DNA of 64,000 nucleotides from Symsagittifera roscoffensis (GCF_963678635.1 NC_087065.1:23515254-23579253), one strand, 5' to 3'. Shown: positions 41,201 through 56,200, counted from the stretch's first letter. Translations and numbers: made by a program. Notes: generated by a model from the letters alone, not told the origin.

Positions 41201-44200
41201 ATTATGAAATTCAATTTTTGTTTTTTCAATTTTTTTAACTATTCAGCTAATCAAATTATGGTGCTTGATTACATTAGTTGGCAGATTCAAGTTCAATAGC
41301 TGGATCGCTTTTTTATACTTCGAACAATATTTGTAATTTATTTCAAAAGCCAAAGTCTGCAAAATAAAGGTACAAAAAATATCTAAGTAGCAAGTACAAT
41401 TGATTTAAAATGAAATGACTAGATTATGCATTATAGTTCTAAAATTTAAGACGTATACTGTGCTCAAAATTACCATCTATTGTATAATATCACCCAACTT
41501 ACGACTTGGAAGTGATAGATACAAATACAATTAAGAGACTGTTTTAAACTTAACTTAAATTATGCTTTTCACAAACGAAATTTTCGGCGTCAAAAAATCA
41601 AGTAAAAATGCTCACTTGATAAGAATTATTTTCATCCTTTACAAACAAAAACATTACGACTGGATGAGCAAAAAATTACATATTCCTAATGGTTCAAATG
41701 TTTCATTTGATAGTTTTTGGTACTACTATGATAGTGGTCCCTTGAAAATAACCAAATCCCTTGAGAATAAGACACTAAGAGCTCTTTAATCGTTTAATAA
41801 TTATGATTACGTCATTCAGAAAGATGTCGCAGTATATTTTCAAACAAATTTCATGTTTTGTTACCTCTTAAAACCTCCCCCTCGCCATTGTAGGATTGAA
41901 ATTTCAAAAAAACCGCCAATAGTGGGTTTTGATGACAAATAAGTCAAGCTAATTACATAGGTTGTTAAACCATAAAATAAAGTAAAGCGAGCAAATTTCA
42001 ATATATAAACAATAGTGATTACAATTTCCAATGTGAAAAGTTTCTGACTGAACATATTTTGCAAGATTTATTGAAATGAATAATTTATGCACAAATTAGT
42101 TTTCGAAATTATAACATGCGAAATGCATGCGGGACCTGTCTACCATAGTTGCTTTTTCAAGGGACCACTCTATCATAGTAGTACCTAGTTTTTCAAAACG
42201 ATCACCTATTTTTAAACTAATTTCGCCAAACTCAATCCATGCGAAGTAATCAGCTGTGAAAAACAAAAATAACACAGAGGCGAAGCGGTGCTTTGTAACA
42301 CGAAAGCCGGTACAATTAGACATACTGCGGTTTAAATATAGAAAAAAGTACTCATGAGATGTCGATCCAATCTTCTCAAACACTTCCAGTTAACAAAAAA
42401 CAGGCTTCTTCAGTGTTTGAACGAAGAATCCCAAGCACTAAATGCGCAAAATAACTGAAACTGAGTTGTTTTAAAGTGAATTTGTCAAATTATCCACTAA
42501 TTCTGTTAGAATTTTTTTAAGCCTAAAGAAAAAGATTGGTTTTAATTTGATAGCATTTGCTAATCGCAAGCCTGAACATAACTTCTTTTTCGGATTAATG
42601 TTTTTAGTGATGATATTTGATGATGGAAGTAGTGCAAAACAATTTAAGCAAACTAAAAAAGTGCACTTAGTACAGTCAAAACAAATTTTACAAATTTCAC
42701 TAATACTCACTTGGTCATGTCTGACGTGACTCTGAGAAAAGTCTTATAGTGGGACACTTTCTTCTTCTCTGTCTTGAGGGAGATCTCGTGTGCCTGGATC
42801 TCATTCGGCAGAATAACTCCACTAGAGGGCTCCACTGTCAAGTAATCCTGATCTTCCTTATTGATGCGCCACTCAAAACTAAACAGATGCATTAATAATG
42901 CGATTAAAGTGTTGCTGTGTAAATCGCAAAAAATGACCTGACTTCTTGTTTTCGCGTCGATAACCACTTCGATAGCCATTTCTGGTAACGGTGTTTATTG
43001 TTCCGACTTTCGTAACGAAAGTAACGGAATATTTGTGCTCGGGTGGGTTTTTTCTTCACTTTTTAACTAGCCATTTTTGACGGAATTTTTATATCATTCA
43101 AAAGGCATTGTTGTCCTGAGCTTAAATTTGAAAAGATATTTCACCTGTGATCATTTTTCGTAAAGTTAAGATTGCCATTTTGGCCCATTTGGAACAATTA
43201 ACGCGCGATATATTTCGCGCTATTAACGCGTAAGCGGAGATTTAATCTATCTTAGAAATCGGTCCAAATCTATCACTTTGTACTTTATTTGGCGTGTGGG
43301 GGGATGATTTGAAAAAAAAATCTCAAATTTAAATTTTTTTTCTTCATTTTTTTATTACATTTAATTTTTTGCTCCATGTTATTTTTTGCTCCATAGATCT
43401 TAAAAGACAGTCGAAACAATCAGGGCTTCGCCCTGATACGAGCAGTCTTGTTGTTCCGACTTTCGATACGAAAGTAACGGAATATTTGTGCACGAGGTGG
43501 GTTTTTTTTTCTTCAGACAAATTTCGCTTTTTTAACTAGCCATTTTTGACGGAATGTTTCTATATCATTCAAAAACTATTGTTGTCCTGAGCTCAAAATT
43601 GAAAAGATATTTCACCTGTGATCATTTTTCGTAGAGTTACGGGTGTTTAAAGAATGCCATTTTGGCCAATTTGGGACAATTAACGCGCGATATATTTCGC
43701 GCTATTAACGCGTAAGCGGAGATTTAATCTATCTTAGAAATCGATCCAAATCTATCACTTTGTACTTTATTTGGCGTGTGGGGAGTTGATTTGAAAAAAA
43801 AATCTCAAATTTAAATTTTTTTTTTTCATTTTTTTATTACATTTAATTTTTTGCTCCATGTTATTTTTTGCTCCATAGATCTTAAAAGACAGTCGAAACA
43901 ATCAGGGCTTCGCCCTGATACGAGCAGTCTTGTTGTTCCGACTTTCGATACGAAAGTAACGGAATATTTGTGCACGAGGTGGGTTTTTTTTTCTTCAGAC
44001 AAATTTCGCTTTTTTAACAAGCCATTTTTGACGGAATATTTCTTTATCATTCAAAAAGTATTGTTGTCCTGAGCTCAAATTTGAAAAGATATTTCACCTG
44101 TGATCATTTTTCGTAGAGTTACGGGTGTTTAAAGAATGCCATTTTGGCCAATTTGGGACAATTAACGCGCGATATTTTTCGCACTGTTAACGCGTAAGCG

Positions 44201-47200
44201 GAGAGTTAATCCGTCCTAGAAATCGTTCAAAATTGGTTGAAAGAAGCTTATTTGCCATAATTGATTTGTTACAAGGAGCGAAATCTATCACTTTGTTGTT
44301 TATATTGCGCGTGGGGGGATGATTTTCACAAAAATCTCACAGTTTTAGGAAAAAAAATTTTTAATTTTATTTTATTACATTTAATCTTTTCGCATTATAA
44401 CTGCTCCATAGACCTTAAAAGGCAGTCGGTACATTCAGGGCTTCGCCCTGATACGAGCAGTCTTGTTGTTCCGACTTTCGATACGAAAGTAACGGAATAT
44501 TTGTCCACGAGGTGGGTTTTTTTCTTCAGACAAATTTCGCTTTTTTAACTAGCCATTTTTGACGGAATGTTTCTATATCATTCAAAAAGTATTGTTGTCC
44601 TGAGCTCAAATTTGAAAAGATATTTCACCTGTGATCATTTTTCGTAGAGTTACGGGTGTTTAAAGAATGCCATTTTGGCCAATTTGGGACAACTAACGCG
44701 CGATATATTTCGCGCTATTAACTCGTAAGCGAAGAGTTAATCCGTGTTAGAAATCGGTCCAAATTAGTTGAAAATAGCTTATTTGCCATTATTGATTTGT
44801 CACAAGGAGCGACATTTATCCTTTTGTATTTTATATCGCGTGTGGGGGGATGATTTTCATTTAAAAAAATATCAATTTTTAAGGGAAAAAAATTTCATTT
44901 TGTTTTATTTCATTTAATTTTCCATGTTATTACTGCTCCATAGACCTTAAGAGGCAGTCGGAACATTCAGGGCCTCGCCCTGATACAAGCAGTCTTGTTG
45001 TTCCGACTTTCGATACGAAAGTAACGGAATATTTGTGCTCGGGGTGGGTTTTTTTTTTCTTCAGACAAATTTCGACTTTTTAACTAGCCATTTTTGACGG
45101 AATTTTTTTTATCATTCGAACGGTATTGTTGTCCTGAGCTTAAATTTGAAAAGATATTTTACCTGTGATCATTTTTAGTAAAGTTATGGGGGTTTAAAGA
45201 TTGCCATTTTGGCCAATTTGAGACAATTATCGCGCGATAATTTCGCGCTATTAACGCGTAAGCGGAGAGTTAATCCGTCTTAAAATCGTTCCAAATTGGT
45301 TGAAAGAAGCTTATTTGTCATAATTGATTTGTTAAAAGGAGCTAAATCTATCTTTTTGTACTTTAAATGGCGTGTGGGGGGATGATTTTCATAAAAATTT
45401 CAAATTTTAGAAAAAAAAATTCATATTATTTAATTACATTTATTTTTTTAATGTTATTACTGCTCCATAAAACCTTAAAAGGCGGTCGGAACATTCAGGG
45501 CTTAGCACTGATACGAGCAGTCTTGTTTTATTTGTGCCTAAAATAACTAACCAGCTCATGATTATTTACTGAATATTTAATAAATGGCATTACATGATCT
45601 TTACAAGTGTAGAAATAAGTTGGAGCTACAGAACAAATATATATTTTGAATTCATCTTTTCTTATTACTGAGTTTGTTTTAAGTTTCCTTTATGCTCTCT
45701 CAATTCATTTTAGTCTCTTTTATAGTTTTTTCTAATCTGAGTATTGGCTGAGAGGATTTAAATATAAAATCGAATTTTTGAGACATATTTTCTGGTAGCT
45801 CAAATAGTCTGGTGTAATCTTTCGCGCCAAACCTTGTTCACCTTATCGGAAAATTGCAAAACTCCTGAACTTACTTTAAAGGAAGGCGTGAATTATTTCT
45901 GAATGCGTATCGTTTCTGTACAATTTCTCCAGGGCACGTTGGCTTCATGAACACCATAGCCTGAAACAATAATCACTTACGAAGAAAATTCTAGAACGTT
46001 TCCTAAAAACTGTGCAAAAATAGAGAAAACTTCTTATGAGAAGAGCCGAATGCCCCAAAATTAAATTAGCTACTAAGAACTCAGTATAATGAAAAATGAA
46101 TTAAATGAGCTGGAAAGCTAATCAGTTTTGGGCTGTTTGAAAAATGTTAATTCGTGGAAAAAATTCGCTACTTTGGTTCTTCTACCAAGAGAATAGCCTA
46201 GCCCTAGAACAAGGTATCCACTTACATTACTATCAACTAATAGTGCTGGCGAATCCACAAATGCAGAAATGGTGAAAGTCTTCAAATATTTTGCATTGTG
46301 GTTCACGTGACACTGGATGTTAGCCGAGTACTTCTGACATTCGTCTCCAGTGAACTTGATCACACATATCTGGACGCAATGAGGCAGAATGAGAGCTGCC
46401 TGAGGCCAGACTTCGAAGTGACCTTTGGGGTCGGAGTCGAAGTTGAAGGTCAAAGAAGTGGTTCCTCTGTTGACTAAGTGAATAGTTTGGTAGCTGGGAG
46501 TAGAAGATACGCACGGCGGCATCATCTGAAGAAATCGGTTGACAATAAAAACGCCGGAAAAAATTGTAAGCCAAAGCGCTTTAAGTTCTTCAAAAATGTT
46601 CTGGCTTTATACTTTTAGACTTTGCTACATATGTGACTTCACTAAAAACCAAATAAACAACATAAAACAAGGAAAATCAGTTAAATTTCCACAAAAAAAC
46701 GGCTCCAAAGTCAACCTTCAGCATTTGAACTCGACTAACAAAAGAGATCGCGACTTTTTCGATACTACTTTTCAACATCCATTGATTCGCCGACAAGACC
46801 TAAAACACGTGCTTATTTTAAATTTTTCTGAGTTTTAAACAATTTCACGAAGTTTTGAAGCCGAACGGGAACGTACCGCAAGATTACAGACAAATATTTG
46901 TTTAGGAAGCATGGACAGCAAAAAATCGCATGAACAACCACATCACTCACAATTTTCTTGTTGGAAATATCCATGTCTGCCTTGAAAGTGTCCTTGATGG
47001 AGTTGAATGTATGGCCTATGGTCTCTATCAGGACACACCTGGGCAGAGTGACACACCGGGGGTCCGACACTAGTTCATGGTGTCTCATCACCTGAAAGGG
47101 AAGTAGGCGAAGTTGAAAAATGGTGTTCAAAATCCAAAGATTCAACTGGGGTGAAACTAATAATAAATCGGCCTAACCAAGCGAGGCTGAACATCTAGAT

Positions 47201-50200
47201 GAATAAAATCTCTACTCTTTCCTATTATATGCCACGGAATTTACGCCAAGCCAACCAACCTGTTTGTTTTTTATCCTCACAGTTTTCCAAGGTCGCCTAA
47301 ATAGCCAAAAATTGAAATTAATTATGAAAAAAAAACATTTTTTACCTTGAAGAAAGCGAATGCCTCCAGTTGTGTGCCGAAGAACTTGTCGAAGCCGTCT
47401 GGCCTGAAGAACACCCTGAATGACTGCGCCTTGAGAGGGGGGATGTCACACACCTGGGGTTCCACCCAGAACCCACTCTTAGAATTAACTCCTCCACTCG
47501 CACTCCAAGCTAGTGTCACTTTGGCCTTCGTGTTGTTCGTTATGTTCAAGGTCTGAAAAAAGTCAAGTAGCTAATTCAGCAAACGTTTTCAAATTGAAAG
47601 TCCGCATACTTTTACCTAAAAATTTATTTTAGTATTTAGATCGAATAATTAATTCTATTCCCAGAATTGATATCAAAACAAATGAGGTTTTTCTTCAGAA
47701 TAATACAAAAATTTCTTTTTTATCCCAAACTTTCTTTAAAATTAGGAGATTTCTGATAAGCTGAGAGCGGCAACAGTCAGCTAGCTTTACGCTCTACAGT
47801 TCGGTAAAGATCACACGTAGCTAAACTATATCCTTTATCAAACTCAAATAAGTGTTTTTCTACTTTTGCTGGAATGTTAATGGTACAGGCAGGTTGCACT
47901 ACCAGGGATAATTGTCCGTGACCTTCAGCAGCTCTCACCTGTTGCATTGGTTCATCAAAGTTAGTCACTCTTCCGAAATCGAACTTGTTTTTCTCTAAAG
48001 TGACAAACTTCTCCAGTTTCGGATCCTCTTTTCTGAACAAACTGGAGAATGGTTGACTAGATTGTGATGAGAATTCGGCCAAATCTGATTGGCTGACACG
48101 ATCAGCTTCATTGCGCCAATCGAGAGCTCCAGATTTGGCTGAGATTTTATTGGCTGACAGCAGTTGCGTCAAATGCTGAAACAAACCAAAAACTTGTTTA
48201 GAGCAGACCGAAAATAAAAATCAACATTTGTAGCAGAAATTAGTTTTCTTTTTCAAAAGTTCTTGTCTTCAACCAATTTTCACTTAACGCAGTATGTAGA
48301 GTTCTAAGATCGCAAATCGAAAAAACTGCATTTAAATTTTGATAATTTGCATTTTATTGGTTCCTCTTAAAGAGCTGAACAGCTCTTAAGTCGCTCCTTT
48401 TGCGGCTCGTGGATAAATGATCAAACTGGAAAACGTAGCTTGCCTCTGGAGAGAGGGTTCCCATCCCATGTTGCATCTGTTTGTAGTGCCTGGAGATTTG
48501 AGTAGAAGTGATGGCAAGGGGTTTGAACTCCTCGCAATGGGCAACGCCATAAAGGTCCACAAAGAGGGAATCCTGCAAAAAAGGAAGAAAATTAGGGTTG
48601 TAAATGTCAATTTAAAGGAACGTTTTTATTGTATTATTGTCAAGCCTGGAGTTTTTCCATTTAAAGACACTGACCTATTTTAAGAATTCCCACCAAATTA
48701 ATCATCTATTACAAAGAGAGCTCTCACCTGTTGGTTGATCAGCAACTGCAGTCTCCTGTAGCAGCCTATGGAGTGTGTCGGGGTGAAAGTAACACTCACA
48801 CTCACTTGCTGACCTCTTTTCACCACCCCACTTCGAGGAGATACTGTGAATACACTGTCAGTCTCAAAATTGCCAGTGTTGAACTGAAACGAAGCAACCT
48901 ATTCAATCCTGAAACTTAACAAACATAACCCACTAATCTGTTTGCACTCTAACAAAAAAAGGTTTTCCGTTCTCTCTTGAAAAGTTGAAAGTATTAAGGC
49001 ATGTGTTGTTTTTTCTCGCAATTTCTGGAAACTCACTTAAGGCAAACTTACAGTGAATAAAAACCATTTAAGTCATGACTCAAAAAAAAGTGTAGACGAA
49101 ATAGGTTTGAGCATAGGTTTTTTGCTGTTCAGACGATTTATCACAGTATTAAGAAGATGAAGAAGAATGACTGCTCTGCAAATCGGATGTTACACTTAAC
49201 TTTCAAACGTTATTTAAGCTATTTTTGTCACTTTTGTTTTCTTTCATGCGAGGCTTATATTAATTAAATTTTATGCTTCAAATTTTATGATTAATTTTAA
49301 TCTTCAAATATTATTACCCTTGCGATAGCAATGGTATTGCACTAGGGTACTAGACTTTTTCCCGTTAAACAACTTTGTTCACAGTACTAATTGAACTGGT
49401 GGTACCTTCGTTCATAATAAATTCCAATTAGGTAGTGTATCTTGCACACTTAGCCTGGCGGTAACGAATACGACTGGGATTGCACGAGGCCTATATTTAT
49501 TAAATTTTATGCATGATGCTCTTAATCTTCAAATATTATTACCCCTGCGATAGCAATGGTATTGCAATAGGGTACTAGACTTTTCCCGTTAAACAACTTT
49601 GTTCACAGTACTAATTGAACTGGTGGTACCTTCGTTCATAATAAATTCCAATTAGGTAGTGTATCTTGCACACTTAGCCTGGCGGTAACGAATACGACTG
49701 GGATTGCAAAAATCTTGGGTTCGAATCTGACCAGGACCAGTTTTTTAAAACCGGTTAATGTTTCGGTTCAAAAATTTCGGCCAATTATTTGCCTGCTTAT
49801 GTGTTGTTGGCTCAGTTGCCACGTCTAAGACTTATTAATTTTAGCTGTAAACAATTTTAACTGCAGTTGTGTTTAGCATTTTGAAAATCCGACTGAACCG
49901 TATTTGCTTTTCACATTGCTTGTAATTTTACGAGCTCGATTTGTTAAAATTTCATTCTTTAAAAAATTTTCTGAATTTCATTTCGGCATGAAAGGTTTCT
50001 TCTTAGATTTTTTCGTCTTTGTGAACGCTTGAAAATTATAATGTCAAATACAATCAACCATCCGGCACATCTGGCGTAGAAGTACAACAACTGCTTGAGA
50101 CGGCAAAGATTTGCTGTTCAAATCTGGCCGGGCCCTTTTTTTTTTTCGCAAACTACGGTTTTTTTTAATTTTTCGTATTATCGTCCATCTGTTCATTTTG

Positions 50201-53200
50201 TTTGCTTAGATTCCGTAGCTGAGGGTTCAGCTTTATTTCAAGTTGCTCTAACCCCCATGCTTGAAACGACAAAGCCCGGGAGCTTGATTCCAGTTGAGAC
50301 TTGTTTTTCTTGCAAATAGAAAGTTTTGGATAATTTAGTTTGTGTGTCTGCTTATTTTTGTCTGTATCGCAGAAAAGACTATTTTTGAAAAGCTGGCTTC
50401 TGCATAGCATTCCCGAAGCTCCTGGTAGAGTTTCGAATGGTGCAGGCAATTTTGTTTCGGATATTTTGGGCTTTGGTTGCTATCATTATTGACAAAAACG
50501 ACTTTTCGAATTTTTTTCCATTTGATTTTCATAGTCATTCATATTTGTATCAAAAGTGGTGCGAAACTCAGCTTTGCCTCGGTGTTAGAATTTCATATTG
50601 ATTCCAAATGTTTTAGATTTCTCAAAACTTTGTTTTTTTTTGTGGTACTTTTTCTGAATTTTTGCGATTTTTTTTACAACCTTGCAAATTACTTCGATTA
50701 TTTTGTGATTTTTCCCTTACTTACAGGAACGCAATGAATGGAAGCCTATGATAGACCAGGTTTTGCAAAAAGGGAGTGCCGTTAGTCAAGTTCCAAGAGT
50801 TTCTCCAGCCTTTTTTTAAACAAAACTTCCTTTTTTTGTCGGATCACTTCCATTTTAGCTAGGAAAATCAAATAATGAATTTTTAAAACAGCCCATTTAT
50901 GTTCAAGATTCTAGGTAATTCTTTTCTATTTATTTGCTAAGTTTTTGATAATTTTTGAGTTTTAGTCGACAATCTTTTCAGCATTTTTGCGTTTATGCAA
51001 ACTTTTTCGATTTTGTCTTAAAGGAAAGCAATGATTGGAGACTTCTATTATAAAAGAATCAACAATCTATAATATTATATAATTGCAAACTTTCAAAAAT
51101 GTATCCTATAGTTTCACTAGATCTCAAAAAACCCGCCTGAGTTGAAATATTTTATTTGCATCTATGGCTTCCTGGCCGTTTTCTTTATGAGAGGATACAT
51201 TTTTAGAAGTTTGCCATATATTTTTGAACTCAGCTTGAATACGACTGGGATTGCACGAGGCCTATATTTATTAAATTTTATGCATGATGCTCTTAATCTT
51301 CAAATATTATTACCCCTGCGATAGCAATGGTATTGCAATAGGGTACTAGACTTTTCCCGTTAAACAACTTTATTCACAGTACTAATTGAACTGGTGGTAC
51401 CTTCGTTCATTATAAATTCCAATTAGGTAGTGTATCTTGCACATTTAGCCTGGCGGTAACGAATACGACTGGGATTGCAAAAATCTTGGGTTCGAATCTG
51501 AACAGGACCAGTTTTTTAAAACCGGTTAAATTTTCGGTTCAAAAATTTCGGCCAATTATTTGCCTGCTTATGTGTTGTTGGCTCAGTTGCCACGTCTAAG
51601 ACTTATTAATTTTAGCTGTAAACAATTTTAACTGCAGTTGTGTTTAGCATTTTGAAAATCCGACTGAACCGTATTTGCTTTTCACATTGCTTGTAATTTT
51701 ACGAGCTCGATTTGTTAAAATTTCATTCTTTAAAAAATTTTCTGAATTTCATTTCGGCATGAAAGGTTTCTTCTTAGATTTTTTCGTCTTTGTGAACGCT
51801 TGAAAATTATAATGTCAAATACAATCAACCATCCGGCACATCTGGCGTAGAAGTACAACAACTGCTTGAGACGGCAAAGATTTGCTGTTCAAATCTGGCC
51901 GGGCCCTTTTTTTTTTCGCAAACTACGGTTTTTTTTAATTTTTCGTATTATCGTCCATCTGTTCATTTTGTTTGCTTAGATTCCGTAGCTCAGGGTTCAG
52001 CTTTATTTCAAGTTGCTCTAACCCCCATGCTTCAAACGACAAAGCCCGGGAGCTTGATTCCAGTTGAGACTTGTTTTTCTTGCAAATAGAAAGTTTTGGA
52101 TAATTTAGTTTGTGTGTCTGCTTATTTTTGTCTGTATCGCAGAAAAGACTATTTTTGAAAAGCTGGCTTCTGCATAGCATTCCCGAAGCTCCTGGTAGAG
52201 TTTCGAATGGTGCAGGCAATTTTGTTTCGGATATTTTGGGCTTTGGAAGCTTTCATTATTGACAAAAACGACTTTTCGAATTTTTTTCCATTTGATTTTC
52301 ATAGTCATTCATATTTGTATCAAAAGTGGTGCGAAACTCAGCTTTGCCTCGGTGTTAGAATTTCATATTAATTCCAAATGTTTTAGATTTCTCAAAACTT
52401 TGTTTTTTTTTGTGGTACTTTTTCTGAATTTTTGCGATTTTTTTTACAACCTTGCAAATTACTTCGATTATTTTGTGATTTTTCCCTTACTTACAGGAAC
52501 GCAATGAATGGAAGCCTATGATAGACCAGGTTTTGCAAAAAGGGAGTGCCGTTAGTCAAGTTCCAAGAGTTTCTCCAGCCTTTTTTTAAACAAAACTTCC
52601 TTTTTTTGTCGGATCACTTCCATTTTAGCTAGGAAAATCAAATAATGAATTTTTAAAACAGCCCATTTATGTTCAAGATTCTAGGTAATTCTTTTCTATT
52701 TATTTGCTAAGTTTTTGATAATTTTTGAGTTTTAGTCGACAATCTTTTCAGCATTTTTGCGTTTATGCAAACTTTTTCGATTTTGTCTTAAAGGAAAGCA
52801 ATGATTGGAGACTTCTATTATAAAAGAATCAACAATCTATAATATTATATAATTGCAAACTTTCAAAAATGTATCCTATAGTTTCACTAGATCTCAAAAG
52901 ACCCGCCTGAGTTGAAATATTTTATTTGCATCTATGGCTTCCTGGCCGTTTTCTTTATGAGGGGATACATTTTTAGAAGTTTGCCATATATTTTTGAACT
53001 CAGCTTCGCCACAGTGTAGGAAAGAAAAATGATAACTCTGAATGTGAGTTTTTCAAGGTATCTGATATCAAACGGAGAAAAATCTACCCTCCCAGAAACG
53101 TGGTCAAAACAAAAATTGCAAAAAATGAAGGCAGAATCTTTTACGATTGATTTCCAGTTCTTTATATGCGTAGAATATCAAACGCACTTCCATACAGATA

Positions 53201-56200
53201 GAAGTTATTTAAATCGATTCACATTGTATTTAAACCCCAGAAAAAGCGATTGATAATGAAAATGGTTCCAGATATCTGAACCACTTCTGTTCCAACTATT
53301 GAAAGTGGTGAAGAACTGTATCTTCGGGTGCGTTTTAGCTTTTCTCTCACGCAAAATCAGGCACAACAAATAGACCATGGATTGAGTGAAATGAAATATC
53401 AGCAAAGGAAGCATGTTAAGCTAACAGTTCGAGCAAAAAGCGCTCAATTAAGCTTTAAATTTTAACTTTTTAGCTTTTCAAAGAAATCAACTAAATTTTG
53501 CAACTTTTAAAACAAGTTTTTTAATTTTGAAAAACAAAATTGATTTCGTTTCTATTGGTTAAACATGTTTTAAAAATTGTCGGAACATTAAGTAACTGAT
53601 TACTATAGATCACTTTAGATCTTAAACAGAAAACTCTGAGTCAAATTAGGGTGGTCAAAAATAATTTCACACCTTTATACCTTTATAGCCATATTTATGC
53701 TCAAAGCCCGTTCATATCTTACCATCATATGCCACACCCAGTAGCGTTCCGAGGGGAAGTGTGGCTAACCCCCCCCCCCTTCAGTTCTGGTTGCCAAATT
53801 TTTCCAAAGGGTCTCCCTTTGGTATAACTTTACGACATTCATTTTTGGCTGACGAACCTCAAAACTTTCTAAAGGCGCCTTGGGCGCCAATATAACCAAT
53901 TTTAAGGGGAGGGGGAGGGAGCGCGTCAAAAAAAAAACGATTTTTTTTTGTCGAAATCTTCTAAGAAGTGCCCAAAAATACCGCTTTTTGAAAAGTTTGT
54001 CTGAAAATTTGTGGCAAAATAGGGTCCTTATAGTATTTTCGGAGAGCTCGGAAAATTAAAATGGCCAACCTAAAAAATACGCTTATAATTATAGATATTT
54101 ATTTGACCTACTAAGAGTTTCTGTGAGCAATGCAAGTCTAATTTTCCGCTACTCAAAATGTAAGCCTTATCTTGTTGCAATCAATACAATAAAGAAAAAT
54201 CGCAGTGCAATCGCGAATGATTAGAAGTATTCCAACTTACCTGAAAATGAGCTGGAAGATAAGCTTCGTTCGTCAAATTCACTGTCAGTGTCTTCGATTG
54301 CCCAACTTTGTCAACAACTCCGAAATCGATACTGGTGCTACTAAGTTTAATGGCCGGACCTTTGCCCCGTCCGATGCACTTGACAATTGTCCTTGAGAGC
54401 TGGCCAAAAGGAGTAATCGCAAAATACTCTATATGTTGGTGCCCACTTATTATTGGTTGGTATGTGAATTTAATAGCAGTTTTGCCTTGGGCCGCAATTT
54501 GTCCCGAAGCTGATGGGCAAAAGAAAAACCTGTCAATTTCGCGTCCAGAATTCAATTGAGAAACAGTAAATGAAGCGTTGATGTTTGTCGTATTAAGAAT
54601 TTCTAATGATTTCGTTGCAATTGATCCAAAATCTACATCACCAAAGTCTAGAACTTCGTCTGGTAACATGTAATCCATAAATTTATTTGACTGATTTTCA
54701 CTTGATGAAGACAAATCGCTCTTCAAACTGACATAAGGGTACTTTCCAATCCCCTCCAGTTTAAGTTGCTTCCATTTGTTGTCGCCGAAAACAAGCACAG
54801 CCTGTCCGTCGTAAACACCGGCAACATCTGGACTAAACTTGATCTCAATTGGACAAACTCCGTTCTCTTTAAGTATCCCATCTGAAGGAGTGACGCTGAA
54901 CCCTTGAGGAAGTTTCCATTTGAACGAAAGAATGAATGAACTGAAACATCACTCATTGGGACTAAATTCATTATTTATGGTACAAACGTTAACAAAGAAG
55001 CTTTGCATCTTTTGCATTTCATTAAAAGCAAAGTGAAAGCATCACAAAACAAAAAATGAAAAAAATGTTTTCACTCGTTAGGTCAATTGTTTTGGGAAAC
55101 TTGATACCCAAAACCCACAACAATTGAATTAAAGAACGACATTGATAAACAGACACAGAAGCTAGGCTGCACTTTGCAAACACAAGCTAAAAAATGACCA
55201 AAAGAGCGCTAAAATTGCCTGATACGCACTACAAATGAGCACTAAAAATAAGTCGAAAAAGGGAAATAGCTGACTACTGTACTCGAAACCGGGTTCAAAA
55301 TGTTTAAACAAATTTTACACTGAATTGCTCGCCAACGAAACTTTGCAAAAAAGTTGAGCACAAACTTGTGCGACTTATGTCGAGAAAACTCGAATTATAC
55401 CAAAAAGTTTTCCTGGCGAAATGGTAATTTTACACACAGAAGTTAGGCGGAGCTTCAGTCGAAAATCAGGAATCTAAAAAATTATCAACTAACAATTCGC
55501 TTAGAAAAAAAAATAAAAAACTTAACGCACAGGCGAAGCAGAGCTTTGCGTCACTTGTGATGCAACTCAAACGTAGAAAATGAGGCAGGTCGGAAAACAT
55601 CTACATTATAGATGTAGCTACAAAAATTTCGATATGGTTAATTGAGCATTCAGAAAAATTGCTCGAGCGCTACCTGTGCCGACCAAACTTGGGTAGACAA
55701 TCATTGAAGCTGGGCAAATGATCCAGCGATTTTGGTTGGCAAGATGCTAGCCCGAAAAAAAATCTTTTTTTTCTCCATTTTTTCCGACTTTCGAAGAAAG
55801 TGAGGAATATTTATGCTTGGTTGTGTTTTTTTATTCAGTCAATTTTCGACTTGTTAACTAAGCTTTTTTGACTACGCGTTTTAAAGCATCTGGAGATATT
55901 GTTATCCTAAGCTCAAATTTAAAAAGATATTTTACCTGTGATTATTTTTCGTAAAGTTACGGGCGTTTGAAAATTGCTAGTTTTGTCAATTTGGGATAAT
56001 TAAAGTGCGGTATATTGCGTACTTATCGCACGCGTAAGAAGCGAATTAATGCGTTCCAAATTGAATTGAGGCCAGCAATTTAATCCTATTATCACACTAC
56101 GAGACGCTAAAATTAAATAAGAAATTTAAATGAGTTTTTTTACATAGCGTGTGGGGGTTAAAATGAAGAAACAATGAAAAAACCTACTTTTTTTCTCAAT

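Noticed and set aside
41562-41789. 75-codon plus-strand ORF
   Set aside because: No homology recognised, no splice partners, and it overlaps an arm of a small inverted repeat.
42998-45531. CRISPR-like or satellite centromeric array
   Set aside because: Units are ~500 bp without spacer structure, only five copies, with dispersed relatives; a CRISPR array is not expected in this eukaryotic DNA.
46320-46574. 84-codon minus-strand ORF overlapping CFAP65 exon 10
   Set aside because: Alternative frame of a well-supported exon; the conserved frame is the one used in the gene model.
48354-48443. CFAP65 exon 6 read through to a stop (no GC donor)
   Set aside because: Would end the protein early in a non-conserved tail; the GC-AG splice restores exact phase and family alignment.
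49691-49745. Functional tRNA gene at the A/B-box motif
   Set aside because: Acceptor and anticodon stems do not pair; it fits a tRNA-derived repeat rather than a tRNA.
50165-52308. Paired ORFs of 94 and 67 codons repeated 1770 bp apart
   Set aside because: Identical only because of the tandem duplication; no start context, homology or splice logic.
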